Positions 28,628 to 38,111 of a stretch of DNA of 64,000 nt are shown piece by piece. The position numbers and the translations under genes were made by a program. Under the pieces are notes generated by a model that worked only from the letters and a program-made list of their open reading frames with translations, was not told where the DNA came from and did no database searches. How positions within the stretch are numbered: position 1 is the stretch's first letter; each line of letters begins with the position of its first letter. This DNA is from Oceanidesulfovibrio indonesiensis (GTDB lineage Bacteria > Desulfobacterota > Desulfovibrionia > Desulfovibrionales > Desulfovibrionaceae), in assembly GCF_007625075.1 (NCBI RefSeq), contig NZ_QMIE01000013.1:1-64000 (forward strand), given 5' to 3'.

Positions 28628-30826
28628 ATGACAATGAGCATCCGCGTGCGACTGCTCTTCCTCGGAATCGGCGTTATCCTCGCCCTGTCCGTGCTTGCAG
28701 GCATCAACTACTTCAATGGCCGATCCGTTTCCGCCACCATGGAGGAGAACAAGCGCAATCTGCAGGAGAGCAATCTTGCGCAACGGATGCGCGAAAACAC
28801 GCTGACTCTCAATCTCCTCGCCATGGACGCCATCGTGGACAGGGATGAGGGAATGGACCAGGAGCTTCTCGCGGAAATGCAAGCCGTTGCCGCCAGGTTG
28901 CGGGCAAACTACCCGACGCTCAGGAATATGGTTAAGGACCCTGAACTTCAGGAGCCGCTGCAGGCCCTCGGTCCGCGCATCGACAAACTGGTCGAACTCG
29001 TGCTCACTGACCTTGTCGAGCTCATTAAAGACAGCGCCGGAGCCCTGCAGGCCCTGGAAGACAATTTTCAGGACATATACGCACGCATGGACTCACAGAG
29101 CATGCAGTTGCGCGCCTACCTCCAGATTCTTGAACAGGCATTTCTCGAACGTCGCGAGGCGGCTACCCTCCCCGGCATATGGGAACGCTACGACGAGGCC
29201 GTTCGCAAGGTTCGCGAGGCCCAGCTCGCCAACGTCAAGACGTTGCTCGTGGCTTTGGAGATGCTCAACGAAAGGCACACAGGCGAGGTCTCGGCGCAAC
29301 GACGCCAGGAGCTCCATGATTACGGCGAATTCCTGACGGCCAGCATCGAAGATCTCGGCGGCTATGCACGCTCCGGCGATGAAAAAGATGCTCTCGCCAA
29401 TATCGACGAGCTCGTCCCGTCTTTTCTGCGGACCATCTCGGTGGAGTTGCCCGGAACGATCTCGGAATCCCATATCGAGCGCCTCGGCATCATCGGCGCG
29501 TTCGCCGGCATGGACGACGGCATCGACGAAACAGCAGGCAAGATCGACGCTGCGCTTGGCAGCATCATGGAAAACTCCCTCCAGGACCTGGAAAGCTCCA
29601 GCACAGCGCTGGAAACGCTCGTAACTCGTTCCAGCACGGTCGGCGTGACGATCTTCGTGGTGGTCGTCGCAGTGGTCGCTGGGGTCATGTTCCTCATCAT
29701 CCGGTCCATTCTGGTTCCCCTCGGCCGGACCGTGGATTTTGCCGACGCCGTGGCTGCGGGCGATCTCAACCGAGAACTCAACGTCCGCAGAAAGGACGAA
29801 CTCGGCCGGCTTGCCGACGCCTTGCGCCGCATGGTGGGCGAACTCAAGGATAAGATCCGCCAGTCCGACGACCAGAAACGCGAGGCCGAAGAGCAGTCAG
29901 CCCGCGCTCGCGAAGCCATGGAGGAAGCCAGGGCCGCGCAGGAGCAGGCCGAACGAGCGAAACGGCAGGGCATGCTCGAGGCCGCCGGGCGCCTGGACAC
30001 CATCGTAGCCAGCCTGTCCACTTCCGCGGAACAGCTCTCCGCCCAGATAGAGCAGGCAACCCGAGGTTCTGCGCAGCAAAGTGAGCGCGCCTCCGAGACC
30101 GCAACGGCCATGGAGGAGATGAACGCCAGCGTGCTGGAAGTGGCGCGCAACGCATCCGAGGCTGCCGAAAGCGCCGATTCCGCCAGGGGCAACGCCGTTG
30201 ATGGCGAACGCGTCGTAAGTGAGGTGGTCACCTCCATCCAGGACGTTTCCAGGCGCACTGCGACCATGAAATCGAGCCTCGACTCCCTGGGCCGCCGTGT
30301 CGAGGAGATCGGCAACATCATGAACGTGATCACGGACATCGCCGACCAGACCAACCTGCTCGCACTGAACGCAGCCATCGAAGCTGCGCGTGCAGGCGAG
30401 GCCGGCAGGGGATTCGCCGTGGTCGCGGACGAAGTCCGCAAGCTGGCGGAAAAAACCATGACCGCCACCAGGGAAGTGGGACAGGCCATCACAGCCATCC
30501 AGAGCGAAACCCACGAGACTGTAGACTCCATGGATGAAGCCGCGGCTGCCGTTGAGCAGTCCACCGGCTTTGCCGAACAGGCCGGCGCAGCGTTGCAGAA
30601 GATCGTGAAGATCGTGGAAGCCACCTCGGACCAGGTTCGCTCCATCGCCACTGCTTCCGAGCAGCAGTCCTCGGCGAGCGAGGAGATCAACCGCGCCGTG
30701 GAGGACGTCAACCGCATTTCCGACGAGACTTCACGCGGCATGAACGAGGCGGAACAGGCCGTGAGAAACCTGGCTGAGATGAGCTCCCGCCTGGCCGCGC
30801 TCATCGAGGAAATGCGCCAGGGATAA
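28628..30826 (+). CDS. Transmembrane methyl-accepting chemotaxis protein
   Basis: A 732-residue chemoreceptor. A transmembrane helix at about 7-27 is followed by a long, mostly helical periplasmic sensor (about 30-335, MCP-type four-helix bundle by appearance), a second helix at about 338-360 ([20 protein letters not shown]) and a HAMP domain ([20 protein letters not shown]). The kinase-control hairpin includes [20 protein letters not shown], then [18 protein letters not shown]. The C-terminus lacks a CheR/CheB-binding pentapeptide. ATG at 28628 follows GGAGG; a second ATG two codons on is equally possible. It ends 25 bases before the gamma-glutamyltransferase-like gene. Confidence 0.95.
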   Translation: MTMSIRVRLLFLGIGVILALSVLAGINYFNGRSVSATMEENKRNLQESNLAQRMRENTLTLNLLAMDAIVDRDEGMDQELLAEMQAVAARLRANYPTLRNMVKDPELQEPLQALGPRIDKLVELVLTDLVELIKDSAGALQALEDNFQDIYARMDSQSMQLRAYLQILEQAFLERREAATLPGIWERYDEAVRKVREAQLANVKTLLVALEMLNERHTGEVSAQRRQELHDYGEFLTASIEDLGGYARSGDEKDALANIDELVPSFLRTISVELPGTISESHIERLGIIGAFAGMDDGIDETAGKIDAALGSIMENSLQDLESSSTALETLVTRSSTVGVTIFVVVVAVVAGVMFLIIRSILVPLGRTVDFADAVAAGDLNRELNVRRKDELGRLADALRRMVGELKDKIRQSDDQKREAEEQSARAREAMEEARAAQEQAERAKRQGMLEAAGRLDTIVASLSTSAEQLSAQIEQATRGSAQQSERASETATAMEEMNASVLEVARNASEAAESADSARGNAVDGERVVSEVVTSIQDVSRRTATMKSSLDSLGRRVEEIGNIMNVITDIADQTNLLALNAAIEAARAGEAGRGFAVVADEVRKLAEKTMTATREVGQAITAIQSETHETVDSMDEAAAAVEQSTGFAEQAGAALQKIVKIVEATSDQVRSIATASEQQSSASEEINRAVEDVNRISDETSRGMNEAEQAVRNLAEMSSRLAALIEEMRQG

Positions 30827-30851
30827 ACGGCTGCCGCAAGGAGATCGAACC

Positions 30852-32525
30852 ATGCCCCACGGACTCAATCTGACTGACCCTGACCTCGCCTTCCGGTCCA
30901 GACGCTCACCCGTATGCGGAACGCGTCACGCCGCCGCATCCAGCCAGCCCCTGGCCACAATGGCCGGGTTGAAAGTTCTGGATCAGGGCGGCAGCGCCGC
31001 GGACGCCGCCGTGGCCATGGCCGCCGTGCTCGCCGTGGTGGAACCCTGCTCCACCGGGCTCGGGGGCGACGCCTTCGCGCTCTACTACGAGGCCTCGACC
31101 AGGAAAGTGCACGCGCTCAACGGCTCTGGCCGATCCCCGGCCGCCCTCACGCCGGCGCTTCTGGCCTCCAGGGGCGTCGAGGGAGCCATCCCTGCCCTCT
31201 CTCCCCTGGCCGTCACCGTGCCCGGTGCGTGCGGCGCCTGGAGCGACCTTTCGCAGCGGTTCGGCCGCCTCGGTCTGGGCCACTGCCTGGAGCAGGCCGT
31301 GGAGCTTGCGGACAAAGGGTTCGCCATCGGTCCGGTCACGGCCGCATTGTGGCGCAGCGGCGCCGAAAACCAACTCATGCCGGCTGGCGATCCCGGCGAC
31401 CTCATGCCCGGCGGACGCACCCCGAACGCCGGTGAAATCATCACAAATCCGTCGCTTGCAGGCGTGCTTAAACGCATCTCCATGGAGGGGCCGGCCGGCT
31501 TCTACGACGGCGAGATAGCCGGCGTCATCGCCCGCGTCGTGCAGGCTCATGGAGGCGTGCTCGCGCCGGACGACCTCGCCCGGCACATGGAGCAGAACCA
31601 GAGCGAAGGCGTATGGAGCGAATCCGTATCCGGCGCCCTCGGCGATGTCCTTATTCACGAATGTCCGCCCAACGGCCAGGGGCTCGTGGCGCTCATCGCC
31701 CTGGCCATTCTCCAGGAAATGGACGCCGACCTCTCCAGCCCGGAGCCCACAGCACGGGACTGCCATCTCATGGTGGAAGCGTTGCGTCTGGGGTTCGCCG
31801 ATGCGCACCGTCATCTCGCCGATCCGCGGTTCATGACCATGACTTCGGAAGAATTGCTGGCGCCGAAACGCATTGCCGAACTGGCCTGCCTTGTTGATCC
31901 GGAAAAATGCACGGACCTGCCGGCCGGCTCGCCTCCCGGGACCTCAGAAACCGTCTATTTCTGCGTTGTGGACGCCAAGGGCAACGCCTGCTCCATGGTC
32001 AACTCCAACTATCTCGGCTTCGGCACGGGCATCGTGCCGCCCGGGCTCGGTTTTTCGCTCCAGAACCGCGGGGCCAACTTCACGCTGGAGGCCGGCCACC
32101 CCAACCAGGCGGGCCCGGACAAGCGGCCGTACCACACCATCATACCGGCCATGGCAACCCGCGCCCACGACGGCGCCTTGCTCGGCCCGTTCGGAGTGAT
32201 GGGCGGCTTCATGCAGCCGCAGGGGCACGTGCAGGTGGCTGTGAACCTCTTCTGCAGAGGCGGCGGTCTGGATCCACAAAAGGCGCTGGATTTGCCCCGC
32301 TTCTGCATTCCGGACGGCGACCCGGCAGCTGGCGTGGTCCTGGAAGACGGCATGGACATCAAGATCACCCTCGGGCTGGCCGGGACCGGCCACATGCTCG
32401 GCACAGTCTCCGGCATTGAGCGCTCGCTGTTCGGCCGCGGGCAGGTGATCCTGCGGGACCCGGAAAGCGGTTGCCTGGCCGCCGGGAGCGATCCGCGCGC
32501 CGACGGGCTGGCTCTGGCCCGCTGA
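30852..32525 (+). CDS. Gamma-glutamyltransferase family protein, cytoplasmic
   Basis: A 557-residue Ntn-hydrolase of the gamma-glutamyltransferase family, which cleaves glutathione or gamma-glutamyl or acyl amides after autocatalytic cleavage before a Thr. The large subunit begins with ASSQPLATMAGLKVLDQGGS, and the motif VEPCSTGLGGDAFALYY matches the family. The likely nucleophile is Thr367 in ETVYFCVVDAKGN. The MGGFMQPQGHVQ motif of the small subunit is present. No signal peptide is seen, unlike periplasmic Ggt; this resembles YwrD-like members. The physiological substrate cannot be told from sequence. It lies between a chemoreceptor and a TRAP transporter. Confidence 0.9.
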   Translation: MPHGLNLTDPDLAFRSRRSPVCGTRHAAASSQPLATMAGLKVLDQGGSAADAAVAMAAVLAVVEPCSTGLGGDAFALYYEASTRKVHALNGSGRSPAALTPALLASRGVEGAIPALSPLAVTVPGACGAWSDLSQRFGRLGLGHCLEQAVELADKGFAIGPVTAALWRSGAENQLMPAGDPGDLMPGGRTPNAGEIITNPSLAGVLKRISMEGPAGFYDGEIAGVIARVVQAHGGVLAPDDLARHMEQNQSEGVWSESVSGALGDVLIHECPPNGQGLVALIALAILQEMDADLSSPEPTARDCHLMVEALRLGFADAHRHLADPRFMTMTSEELLAPKRIAELACLVDPEKCTDLPAGSPPGTSETVYFCVVDAKGNACSMVNSNYLGFGTGIVPPGLGFSLQNRGANFTLEAGHPNQAGPDKRPYHTIIPAMATRAHDGALLGPFGVMGGFMQPQGHVQVAVNLFCRGGGLDPQKALDLPRFCIPDGDPAAGVVLEDGMDIKITLGLAGTGHMLGTVSGIERSLFGRGQVILRDPESGCLAAGSDPRADGLALAR

Positions 32526-32920
32526 TTCCGCACAGGATGCGGCGCCTGCGCTCGGTGGGGGCGAGCGCTGAGCGGCCACTCGTCGTCCACGCGTGGCCTT
32601 CAGTTATGACAGCATGAATTGCGACCGCGCATTTCGCCGCTGCTTCATCGCCTCGCCGGATTTTTCCCTCGGACCGAATATTATTCGGCCGAGCCTGAGT
32701 CATTAATCCCCATGCATCCAGCACTGACGCCGGTCGACCCGATGTTTCCTGCCGGACTGGAAAATCCGGCCGTTTTCGTATAGTAGTTCATTTTCGCGAC
32801 TCAGATTTAACAAATTCGACAGGACTGAGCCCGCAACTCTTGTCCGCCTATATTGCTTCTCGCCATTTTCAGGACGATCCGCACATCCACAACCCATCAG
32901 ACACATAGGAGAAGTGGCAT
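32526..32920. other. Intergenic region before the TRAP transporter, with a palindrome
   Basis: No gene supported. Two features stand out: a 7-bp stem GCGCTCG / CGAGCGC at 32548-32568, perhaps a weak terminator of the preceding gene, and the perfect palindrome CCGAATA-T-TATTCGG at 32674-32688, which could be an operator for the transporter. Confidence 0.5.
32674..32688. promoter_or_regulatory. 15-bp palindrome, possible operator
   Basis: CCGAATA and TATTCGG are exact reverse complements around a central T. It lies about 235 bases upstream of the TRAP binding-protein gene in otherwise gene-free DNA. A dimeric regulator could bind it. Occurrence by chance is possible but unlikely for a perfect 7-bp half-site with this spacing. 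Confidence 0.4.
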
Positions 32921-33910
32921 ATGCACCAACGTATTCTCTCGGTTCTCATCGCCTGCGCAATCGTCTTCGCCGTAGCAGCCCCGCAGGCCGCGCAGGCAGA
33001 CGACAAGAACCTCATCATCGCCACGGCGACAACCGGCGGCACCTATTATCCCGTTGGCGTGGCCATTGGCACCCTTCTCTCCATCAAGCTCGCCAAAGAC
33101 CAGGGCGTCACCGCCACGGCCATCAACTCGGCCGGCTCCGGCGAGAACATCCAGATGCTCAAGAACAAGGAAGCCGACCTCGCCATTCTGCAGGCGCTTT
33201 TCGGCCTGAACGCATTCGAAGGCAAGGGGCCATACGAGGGCAAAGCATTCAAGGAGTTCAACTCCATCACCATGCTCTGGGAAAATGTGGAGCACTTCGC
33301 CCTGCTTAACAAATTTGCCAATACCGGAACCATTACCGATCTCAAAGGTCTGGACGCCAAATTCTCCATCGGCAAGCGCGGCAGCGGCACCGAGGGTTCC
33401 GGCCGCACAATCCTGACGGCCCTCGACATCGATCCCGAATCTCTGAGCCTTGAGTACCTTGGCTACAATCCGTCGGCTCAAGCCATGATGGACGGCCGCA
33501 TTGGGGCAGCGAACATCCCCGCCGGCCCTCCCGCCGCCGCCATCACCCAGCTCTACGCCCAACTCGGCTCCAAAGACGTGACCGTCCTCGACTTCACGGA
33601 CGAGCAACTCGAAACCATCAATGCAGACTACCCCATCTGGAACCGTTTCGTGATCAAGGCCGGCACCTATCCCGGCCAGGAAAAGGACATCAACACCATC
33701 TCCCAGCCGAACTTCCTGGCTTGCCGCGCCGATCTTGATGAAGAAACCGTGTACCAGATCACCAAGACCATCTACGAAAACCTGCCGTTCCTGCACAACA
33801 TCCACAAGGCCACCGAAGCCATGAGCCTGGAACGTGCAACCAAGGGGCTGCCAGCACCGCTGCATCCCGGCGCGGAACGGTACTATCGTGAAGCCGGCGT
33901 GATCGAGTAA
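32921..33910 (+). CDS. TRAP transporter solute-binding protein, TAXI family
   Basis: The periplasmic binding subunit of a TRAP transporter. The 329-residue precursor has a Sec signal (LIACAIVFAVAAPQAAQA, cleavage near residue 26) and the TAXI-family motif IIATATTGGTYYPVGVAIGT. SIGKRGSGTEGSGRTIL and the PAGPPAAAI segment fit the family. Known or suspected ligands of TAXI proteins include glutamate and dicarboxylates; the ligand here is not predictable. The start follows CATAGGAGAAGTGGCAT. The permease gene lies downstream after an intergenic region with two hairpins. Confidence 0.94.
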   Translation: MHQRILSVLIACAIVFAVAAPQAAQADDKNLIIATATTGGTYYPVGVAIGTLLSIKLAKDQGVTATAINSAGSGENIQMLKNKEADLAILQALFGLNAFEGKGPYEGKAFKEFNSITMLWENVEHFALLNKFANTGTITDLKGLDAKFSIGKRGSGTEGSGRTILTALDIDPESLSLEYLGYNPSAQAMMDGRIGAANIPAGPPAAAITQLYAQLGSKDVTVLDFTDEQLETINADYPIWNRFVIKAGTYPGQEKDINTISQPNFLACRADLDEETVYQITKTIYENLPFLHNIHKATEAMSLERATKGLPAPLHPGAERYYREAGVIE

Positions 33911-34270
33911 CGCGCCCCATTCGAGCGATACCCCGTGGGGGGCTTAGCGCCCCCCGCGTTGTATGCCGGCTCGATGCGTCCCGATCCATCACCCCCTGGA
34001 CAGCCTGGTTTCGCACAGGCCCGCAACAGGGAGATTGCCGCCCGGAACCTGGACGACCGTGCGAAAATCGACACGGTCCATTGGTCGCTCCCATGCTGGC
34101 GAACAGGGGCTCCCCTTATGACTGCTCCTCAGTCATAAGGACGGCCGCGCCCCGGCGGTCCATGCGGCAGATGTCGCAGGAGCATGAAGGAAACGGCTCC
34201 AGGCAATAATCCCGCAAGACGCCGATGTATTTCGTCTGGTGTCTTTCATATTCAATAAAGGCTCATTTTC
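33911..34270 (+). other. Intergenic region with two hairpins inside the TRAP operon
   Basis: No gene supported. The first hairpin, CGTGGGGGGC / GCCCCCCGCG (33934-33958), begins 24 bases after the binding-protein stop. The second, CTTATGACTG / CAGTCATAAG around CTCCT (34115-34139), is a perfect 10-bp stem. Neither has a long T-run. Together they probably stabilise the upstream message or partly stop transcription, so that more binding protein than permease is made. Confidence 0.55.
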
Positions 34271-36223
34271 ATGACGGATTTGCTGAACGCTTCCGCCACG
34301 TCACAGGAGCGCACTCAAAAGGACATCGACAGCGAGACCCTGGCGATAAAGCGCGTGCTCTCCGGCCCGACGGCCAAGATCGTGTATTTCGTGGGCATCA
34401 TCTGCTCGCTGTTCCACATCTGGATCAACACATTCGGCATCATGCCGGAGATACAGCGCAATGCGGTCCACTACTCGCTTCTGCTGTTTCTCGGCTTCCT
34501 GCAATACCCACTCCTCAAGCGGAAATCCGACAAATCCATCGGCATCGATTACGTTCTGGCGATCCTCGCCTTTGCCGTGGGCCTGTACCTTGTTTTCTTC
34601 GAGGATGCGCTGCACGCTCGCAACGAGGTTCCCATATTGCCCGACCTCATAGCGGCCGGACTCGCCATCGTACTCATTCTGGAGATCACCCGCCGCACCA
34701 CGGGCCTGCTCATTCCCGCCCTGTCGGTCTTCTTTCTTTCGTACTCGCTGTTTCTCGGTAAATATTTCAACGGATTGTGGCACTTTCCCGGCGTCACCAT
34801 AGAACGGTTGCTTTATCGCATGTACTTCGCGCCGGACGGCCTCTTCGGCACCATCGCCACCATATCCTCCACCTTCGTCTTTCTGTTCGTGCTTTTCGCG
34901 GCGTTTCTCATCAAGTCCGGAGCTGGCGAATTCATCATCAATCTCGCCATGGCGCTCATGGGCCGGCTTACGGGCGGGCCGGCCAAGATGGCGGTATTCG
35001 CCAGCGGCATCATGGGGTCCATTTCCGGCAGCGCAGTGGCAAACACTGTAGGCACCGGCTCCATCACCATCCCAATGATGAAGCGCATCGGTTTCAAACC
35101 GAAGTTCGCCGGAGGCGTGGAGGCTGCGGCCTCCACCGGCGGCCAGCTCATGCCGCCCATCATGGGCGCGGGCGCGTTCATCATGAGCCAGTGGACGCAG
35201 ATACCTTACCTGACCATTGTGGGCGTGGCCTTCATACCCGCCTTCATGTACTTCATCTCGGTCGCTTTCTTCATCCACCTGCGGGCCAAGCGCCGCGGCA
35301 TAGAGCCATTGACCAGGGACGAGATTCCCAAGGTCCGGGAGGTGCTCAAGCAAGGCTGGAACTACTTCATCCCCATCATCGTGCTCATCGGCCTGCTCAT
35401 GCTGCGCTACACGCCCACATTCGCGGCATGCGGCGGCATAGCCTCCATCGTGGTGGCGAGCTGGCTGAACAAGCACACCCGCATGGGCCTCAAGGATATC
35501 CTGGACGCCCTCTCCCTGGGCTCGCAGAACATGGTCACCACCGGTATCATCCTGCTCTGCTCGGGCATCGTCGTCGGCGTGGTGCTTATGGTGGGCATGG
35601 GCATCAAGTTCTCCATGCTCATACAGGACATCTCGGGCGGCAGTCTCATGCTGACCATCGCGCTCGTGGCGCTGGCCTCGCTCATTCTGGGCATGGGCCT
35701 GCCGGTGACTGCCTCATACATTGTGCTTGCAGTGCTGGCCGCGCCGGCTATGACCATGCTCGGCACGTCCACCATCGCCGCGCACATGCTCATCTTCTGG
35801 TACTCCCAGGATGCCAACGTCACACCGCCGGTCTGCCTGGCGGCGTACAGCGCCGCCGGCATTGCGGGGTCGAAACCCTTGCCAACCGGACTGGAGTCAT
35901 GGAAACTTGCAAAAGGGTTGTACATAATACCGCTGCTTTTCTGCTACACGCCCATCCTGTTCGAAGGGCCGCTGTGGCAGGTCATCGAGACGGCCGTGCT
36001 CGGTCTGGGAGGGCTCTATTGCTTCGCGGTATTCTTCGAAGGCTACAACCAGCGCATGCTGAACTGGCCGGCGCGTTTCCTCTACCTGGCCTGTGCAGCC
36101 GCCATGCTCTGGCCGGACATGCGGCTGCACGCCGTGGGCGCCGCCGTTTTCCTGACCGGCTCCGCCCTTGAACTCACAGTGTTCAGACCGGTCCAGCCGG
36201 CCGTTGCAATCCAAAAGGAGTAG
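34271..36223 (+). CDS. TRAP transporter fused permease, DctQ-DctM type
   Basis: The membrane subunit of the TRAP-TAXI system, 650 residues with the small (DctQ-like, about 1-160) and large (DctM-like, about 165-640) subunits fused, as is normal for TAXI systems. Many hydrophobic helices are visible. Family motifs in the large part include MGSISGSAVANTVGTGSITI and the AASTGGQLMPPIMGAGAFIM segment, and VTPPVCLAAYSAAGIAGSKP near the C-terminus. Transport is driven by an ion gradient, usually Na+. ATG follows a weak site (AAAGGCTCATTTTC). Confidence 0.95.
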   Translation: MTDLLNASATSQERTQKDIDSETLAIKRVLSGPTAKIVYFVGIICSLFHIWINTFGIMPEIQRNAVHYSLLLFLGFLQYPLLKRKSDKSIGIDYVLAILAFAVGLYLVFFEDALHARNEVPILPDLIAAGLAIVLILEITRRTTGLLIPALSVFFLSYSLFLGKYFNGLWHFPGVTIERLLYRMYFAPDGLFGTIATISSTFVFLFVLFAAFLIKSGAGEFIINLAMALMGRLTGGPAKMAVFASGIMGSISGSAVANTVGTGSITIPMMKRIGFKPKFAGGVEAAASTGGQLMPPIMGAGAFIMSQWTQIPYLTIVGVAFIPAFMYFISVAFFIHLRAKRRGIEPLTRDEIPKVREVLKQGWNYFIPIIVLIGLLMLRYTPTFAACGGIASIVVASWLNKHTRMGLKDILDALSLGSQNMVTTGIILLCSGIVVGVVLMVGMGIKFSMLIQDISGGSLMLTIALVALASLILGMGLPVTASYIVLAVLAAPAMTMLGTSTIAAHMLIFWYSQDANVTPPVCLAAYSAAGIAGSKPLPTGLESWKLAKGLYIIPLLFCYTPILFEGPLWQVIETAVLGLGGLYCFAVFFEGYNQRMLNWPARFLYLACAAAMLWPDMRLHAVGAAVFLTGSALELTVFRPVQPAVAIQKE

Positions 36224-36421
36224 ACGGGATTCCTCTGGCTGCGCTAGTATAACGAAGTAATTACTGGGAGCAGATATTTATTGCATTGACGCTCCCCAAT
36301 TTTATGGAAGAGCTCTCTGCGAGTGAGAAGCCTACGGCGCCGGCTGAAGAAGCGACGCACCGTGCATTGCCGCTCCAGTTCGCACCACGCAACCAGCAAA
36401 CAATCTTCAAGGCGAGGACCC

Positions 36422-37018
36422 ATGCGCGCACTCCGAATGATCCCCCTGCTCGTCTGCCTGCTGATCCTCTGCGCAGGACCGGCGGCTGCCACGTCTACGG
36501 CGTCCGAGGATACGTTCAAACTCGAAGAAGGCTTCCAGGGCTACCCTTGGGGCGTGACCCCGGACGAGTTGGAAGGCTTCCAGAAGATCGGCACCAAGAA
36601 CAATGCCGATTTCTACGTCTGCATCTGCGTCACGTATCTTATCGAAGACATCTCGGTTCCTCAGGTTGTTTACGGATTTGTGGACAACAAGCTTTACGGC
36701 GTGTTCATCGACATCGAGGACCAGAGCGTTTTCGACAAGCTGCTCGCCTACATCACCAAGACGTACGGCGAACCCCGCGTCAAGGAGGAGGCCAGCGAAA
36801 TAGTGCACCGCTGGAATGTGGGAGACGTGAAGATCAAGCTCAAGGACGACCTCGCCAAGGGCGACCGCAAACTATCCTTCTATTATTCTCCGCTTTCTCG
36901 CCAGGTGGAACTTTCGCCGTTCCGCAAGACAGACCCCGAGGACGAGCCGCGGCCCATGTCCTGGACGCCGCCCACGGGCAAGCAAAAACCGGTGAGCATC
37001 CCGCTGCTCAGCTTCTAG
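36422..37018 (+). CDS. Exported protein of unknown function
   Basis: A 198-residue protein with a Sec signal peptide (IPLLVCLLILCAGPAAA). The mature part starts with a compact domain (FQGYPWGVTPDELEGFQKIG, then YLIEDISVPQVVYGFVDNKL, then DKLLAYITKTYGEPRVKEEA) whose layout recalls small secreted proteins that compare a value along a short alpha/beta fold. The C-terminus is Pro/Lys-rich. I do not recognise a named family. The start follows AAGGCGAGGACCC. The next gene, also exported, begins 27 bases later, so the two form a likely operon. Confidence 0.7.
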   Translation: MRALRMIPLLVCLLILCAGPAAATSTASEDTFKLEEGFQGYPWGVTPDELEGFQKIGTKNNADFYVCICVTYLIEDISVPQVVYGFVDNKLYGVFIDIEDQSVFDKLLAYITKTYGEPRVKEEASEIVHRWNVGDVKIKLKDDLAKGDRKLSFYYSPLSRQVELSPFRKTDPEDEPRPMSWTPPTGKQKPVSIPLLSF

Positions 37019-37045
37019 CGCCGCCGGTCAGGCAGGAGACATTTC

Positions 37046-37462
37046 ATGCATAAGCTATCCGCGGTGTTCGTGATTTTCACAGCGCTCGCTCTCGCTGTTC
37101 TCTTCACGCTGCCTTCGCATGCTCAAGAATGCCCACCCGGGACGGCGTGGTTCAGAGGAAAATGCCGACCTGTTTTCCCGGAATCTCCTACGCCGCCCAC
37201 CCAGGGCCGGATGATGGAGGTCACGGCCTCGGCGCTGAACATGCGCTCCTGCCCCAGCACGCGATGCGCCGTGGTGGGCGTGCTGCGGAATGGCCAGATT
37301 GTGGAAGTGCTGGGCAACGACGAGGGGTTCAGCCGCATTACCGTGCCGAACTCCGGCGCGACGGGATGGGTCTCGGACCGTTACCTCGCGCCTACTCGCC
37401 ATTTCCCTACGCCGGGAACCGGTCCGGGGCGCCCCCCCCTCACGGAACCGCGCTACGAATAG
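37046..37462 (+). CDS. Exported SH3-domain protein
   Basis: A 138-residue protein with a Sec signal (FVIFTALALAVLFTLPSHAQ). Residues about 55-115 are a bacterial SH3 domain of the SH3_3 type: VTASALNMRSCPSTRCAVVG, GQIVEVLGNDEGFSRI and GATGWVSDRYL. Such domains in the periplasm usually bind peptidoglycan or assist envelope enzymes. A Cys-rich N-terminal segment (ECPPGTAWFRGKCRP) and a Pro-rich tail flank it. It probably shares a message with the preceding exported protein and is closed by the terminator that follows. Confidence 0.85.
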   Translation: MHKLSAVFVIFTALALAVLFTLPSHAQECPPGTAWFRGKCRPVFPESPTPPTQGRMMEVTASALNMRSCPSTRCAVVGVLRNGQIVEVLGNDEGFSRITVPNSGATGWVSDRYLAPTRHFPTPGTGPGRPPLTEPRYE

Positions 37463-37487
37463 CTCTGAAACTGCAATTCGCATTGCA

Positions 37488-37536
37488 AACGGCGTGGAGC
37501 GAGCGGACATTATCCGCCCTCCGCGCCGTTTTTTTT
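37488..37536 (+). terminator. Rho-independent terminator
   Basis: The stem AACGGCGTGGAG / CTCCGCGCCGTT has one wobble pair, with an inner GCGGA/TCCGC hairpin, and is followed by eight T residues. It closes the two-gene exported-protein operon. Confidence 0.9.
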
Positions 37537-37566
37537 CCGCGGTGGCCTTCAGAATAGAAAAACGAT

Positions 37567-37782
37567 TCAACGAAGCGCTTTGATCAGCTCTTGCACGGTT
37601 CGCTTCACCGTATCGTTGCACAAGGCGACCGGGTCGATGCCGATGCTCAGAATGGCCTTGCACGACGGGCAGAAGTAGCTGACGCCATTAAACATCCGGT
37701 GGAAATTCTGGTTGACCTCGACAGGTTCAATCTCAACGCTTATCAAGCGTTTCTCGCAATGAGGGCACTTTCCTTTGGTCAT
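37567..37782 (-). CDS. Small zinc-ribbon-like protein
   Basis: A 71-residue soluble protein with two CxxC pairs, CPHC (residues 6-9) and CPSC (residues about 38-41), spaced like a zinc ribbon. The rest is mixed (LISVEIEPVEVNQNFHRMFN, then a helical end VKRTVQELIKALR). Function unknown. The start was set at the ATG after GAGGAGGGAGCA rather than at the longer open frame. It stands alone between two plus-strand terminating units and the FHA gene. It resembles the other small CxxC protein next to gpmI only in its Cys pattern. Confidence 0.75.
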   Translation of the reverse strand: MTKGKCPHCEKRLISVEIEPVEVNQNFHRMFNGVSYFCPSCKAILSIGIDPVALCNDTVKRTVQELIKALR

Positions 37783-38111
37783 TGCTCCCTCCTCTACCAA
37801 TAGATGAATATATCTAAACACATCAAACAGCAAGGTGTATACAATAAAAATTTCATGTGAGACTGTATTTTATGCACGATGTCGTGCAGGTGCTGCCGAC
37901 GCCCCTCACTTTACCTCGCGACGGCATGACGCTGTCTGGCTGGTGCCCCGCCGACACAGGAAATGCAATGGTGCTGCCAGACGTCGCTGGCCGGGCCGGG
38001 AAGAGCATCGGGCATCAGTTCGCCACTGCGACTGCGCCGGATAAACGTGCAAAAAAATAGCGAGGCCCCTTGCGAGGCCCCGCCCTGATCGAAAAAAAGC
38101 AACCGTGACGG
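37783..38111. other. Intergenic region
   Basis: No gene supported. A direct repeat GCGAGGCCCC occurs twice in tandem near 38060-38081, just before poly-A tracts, close to the end of the FHA gene. It may form part of that gene's terminator on the minus strand, but I could not draw a stable stem. Confidence 0.4.

Noticed and set aside
32548-32568. Hairpin as a terminator of the gamma-glutamyltransferase-like gene
   Set aside because: The stem is only 7 bp with no T-run; kept only as a remark.
37857-38060. 67-residue plus-strand frame before the FHA gene
   Set aside because: No signal, motif or ribosome site; likely random.
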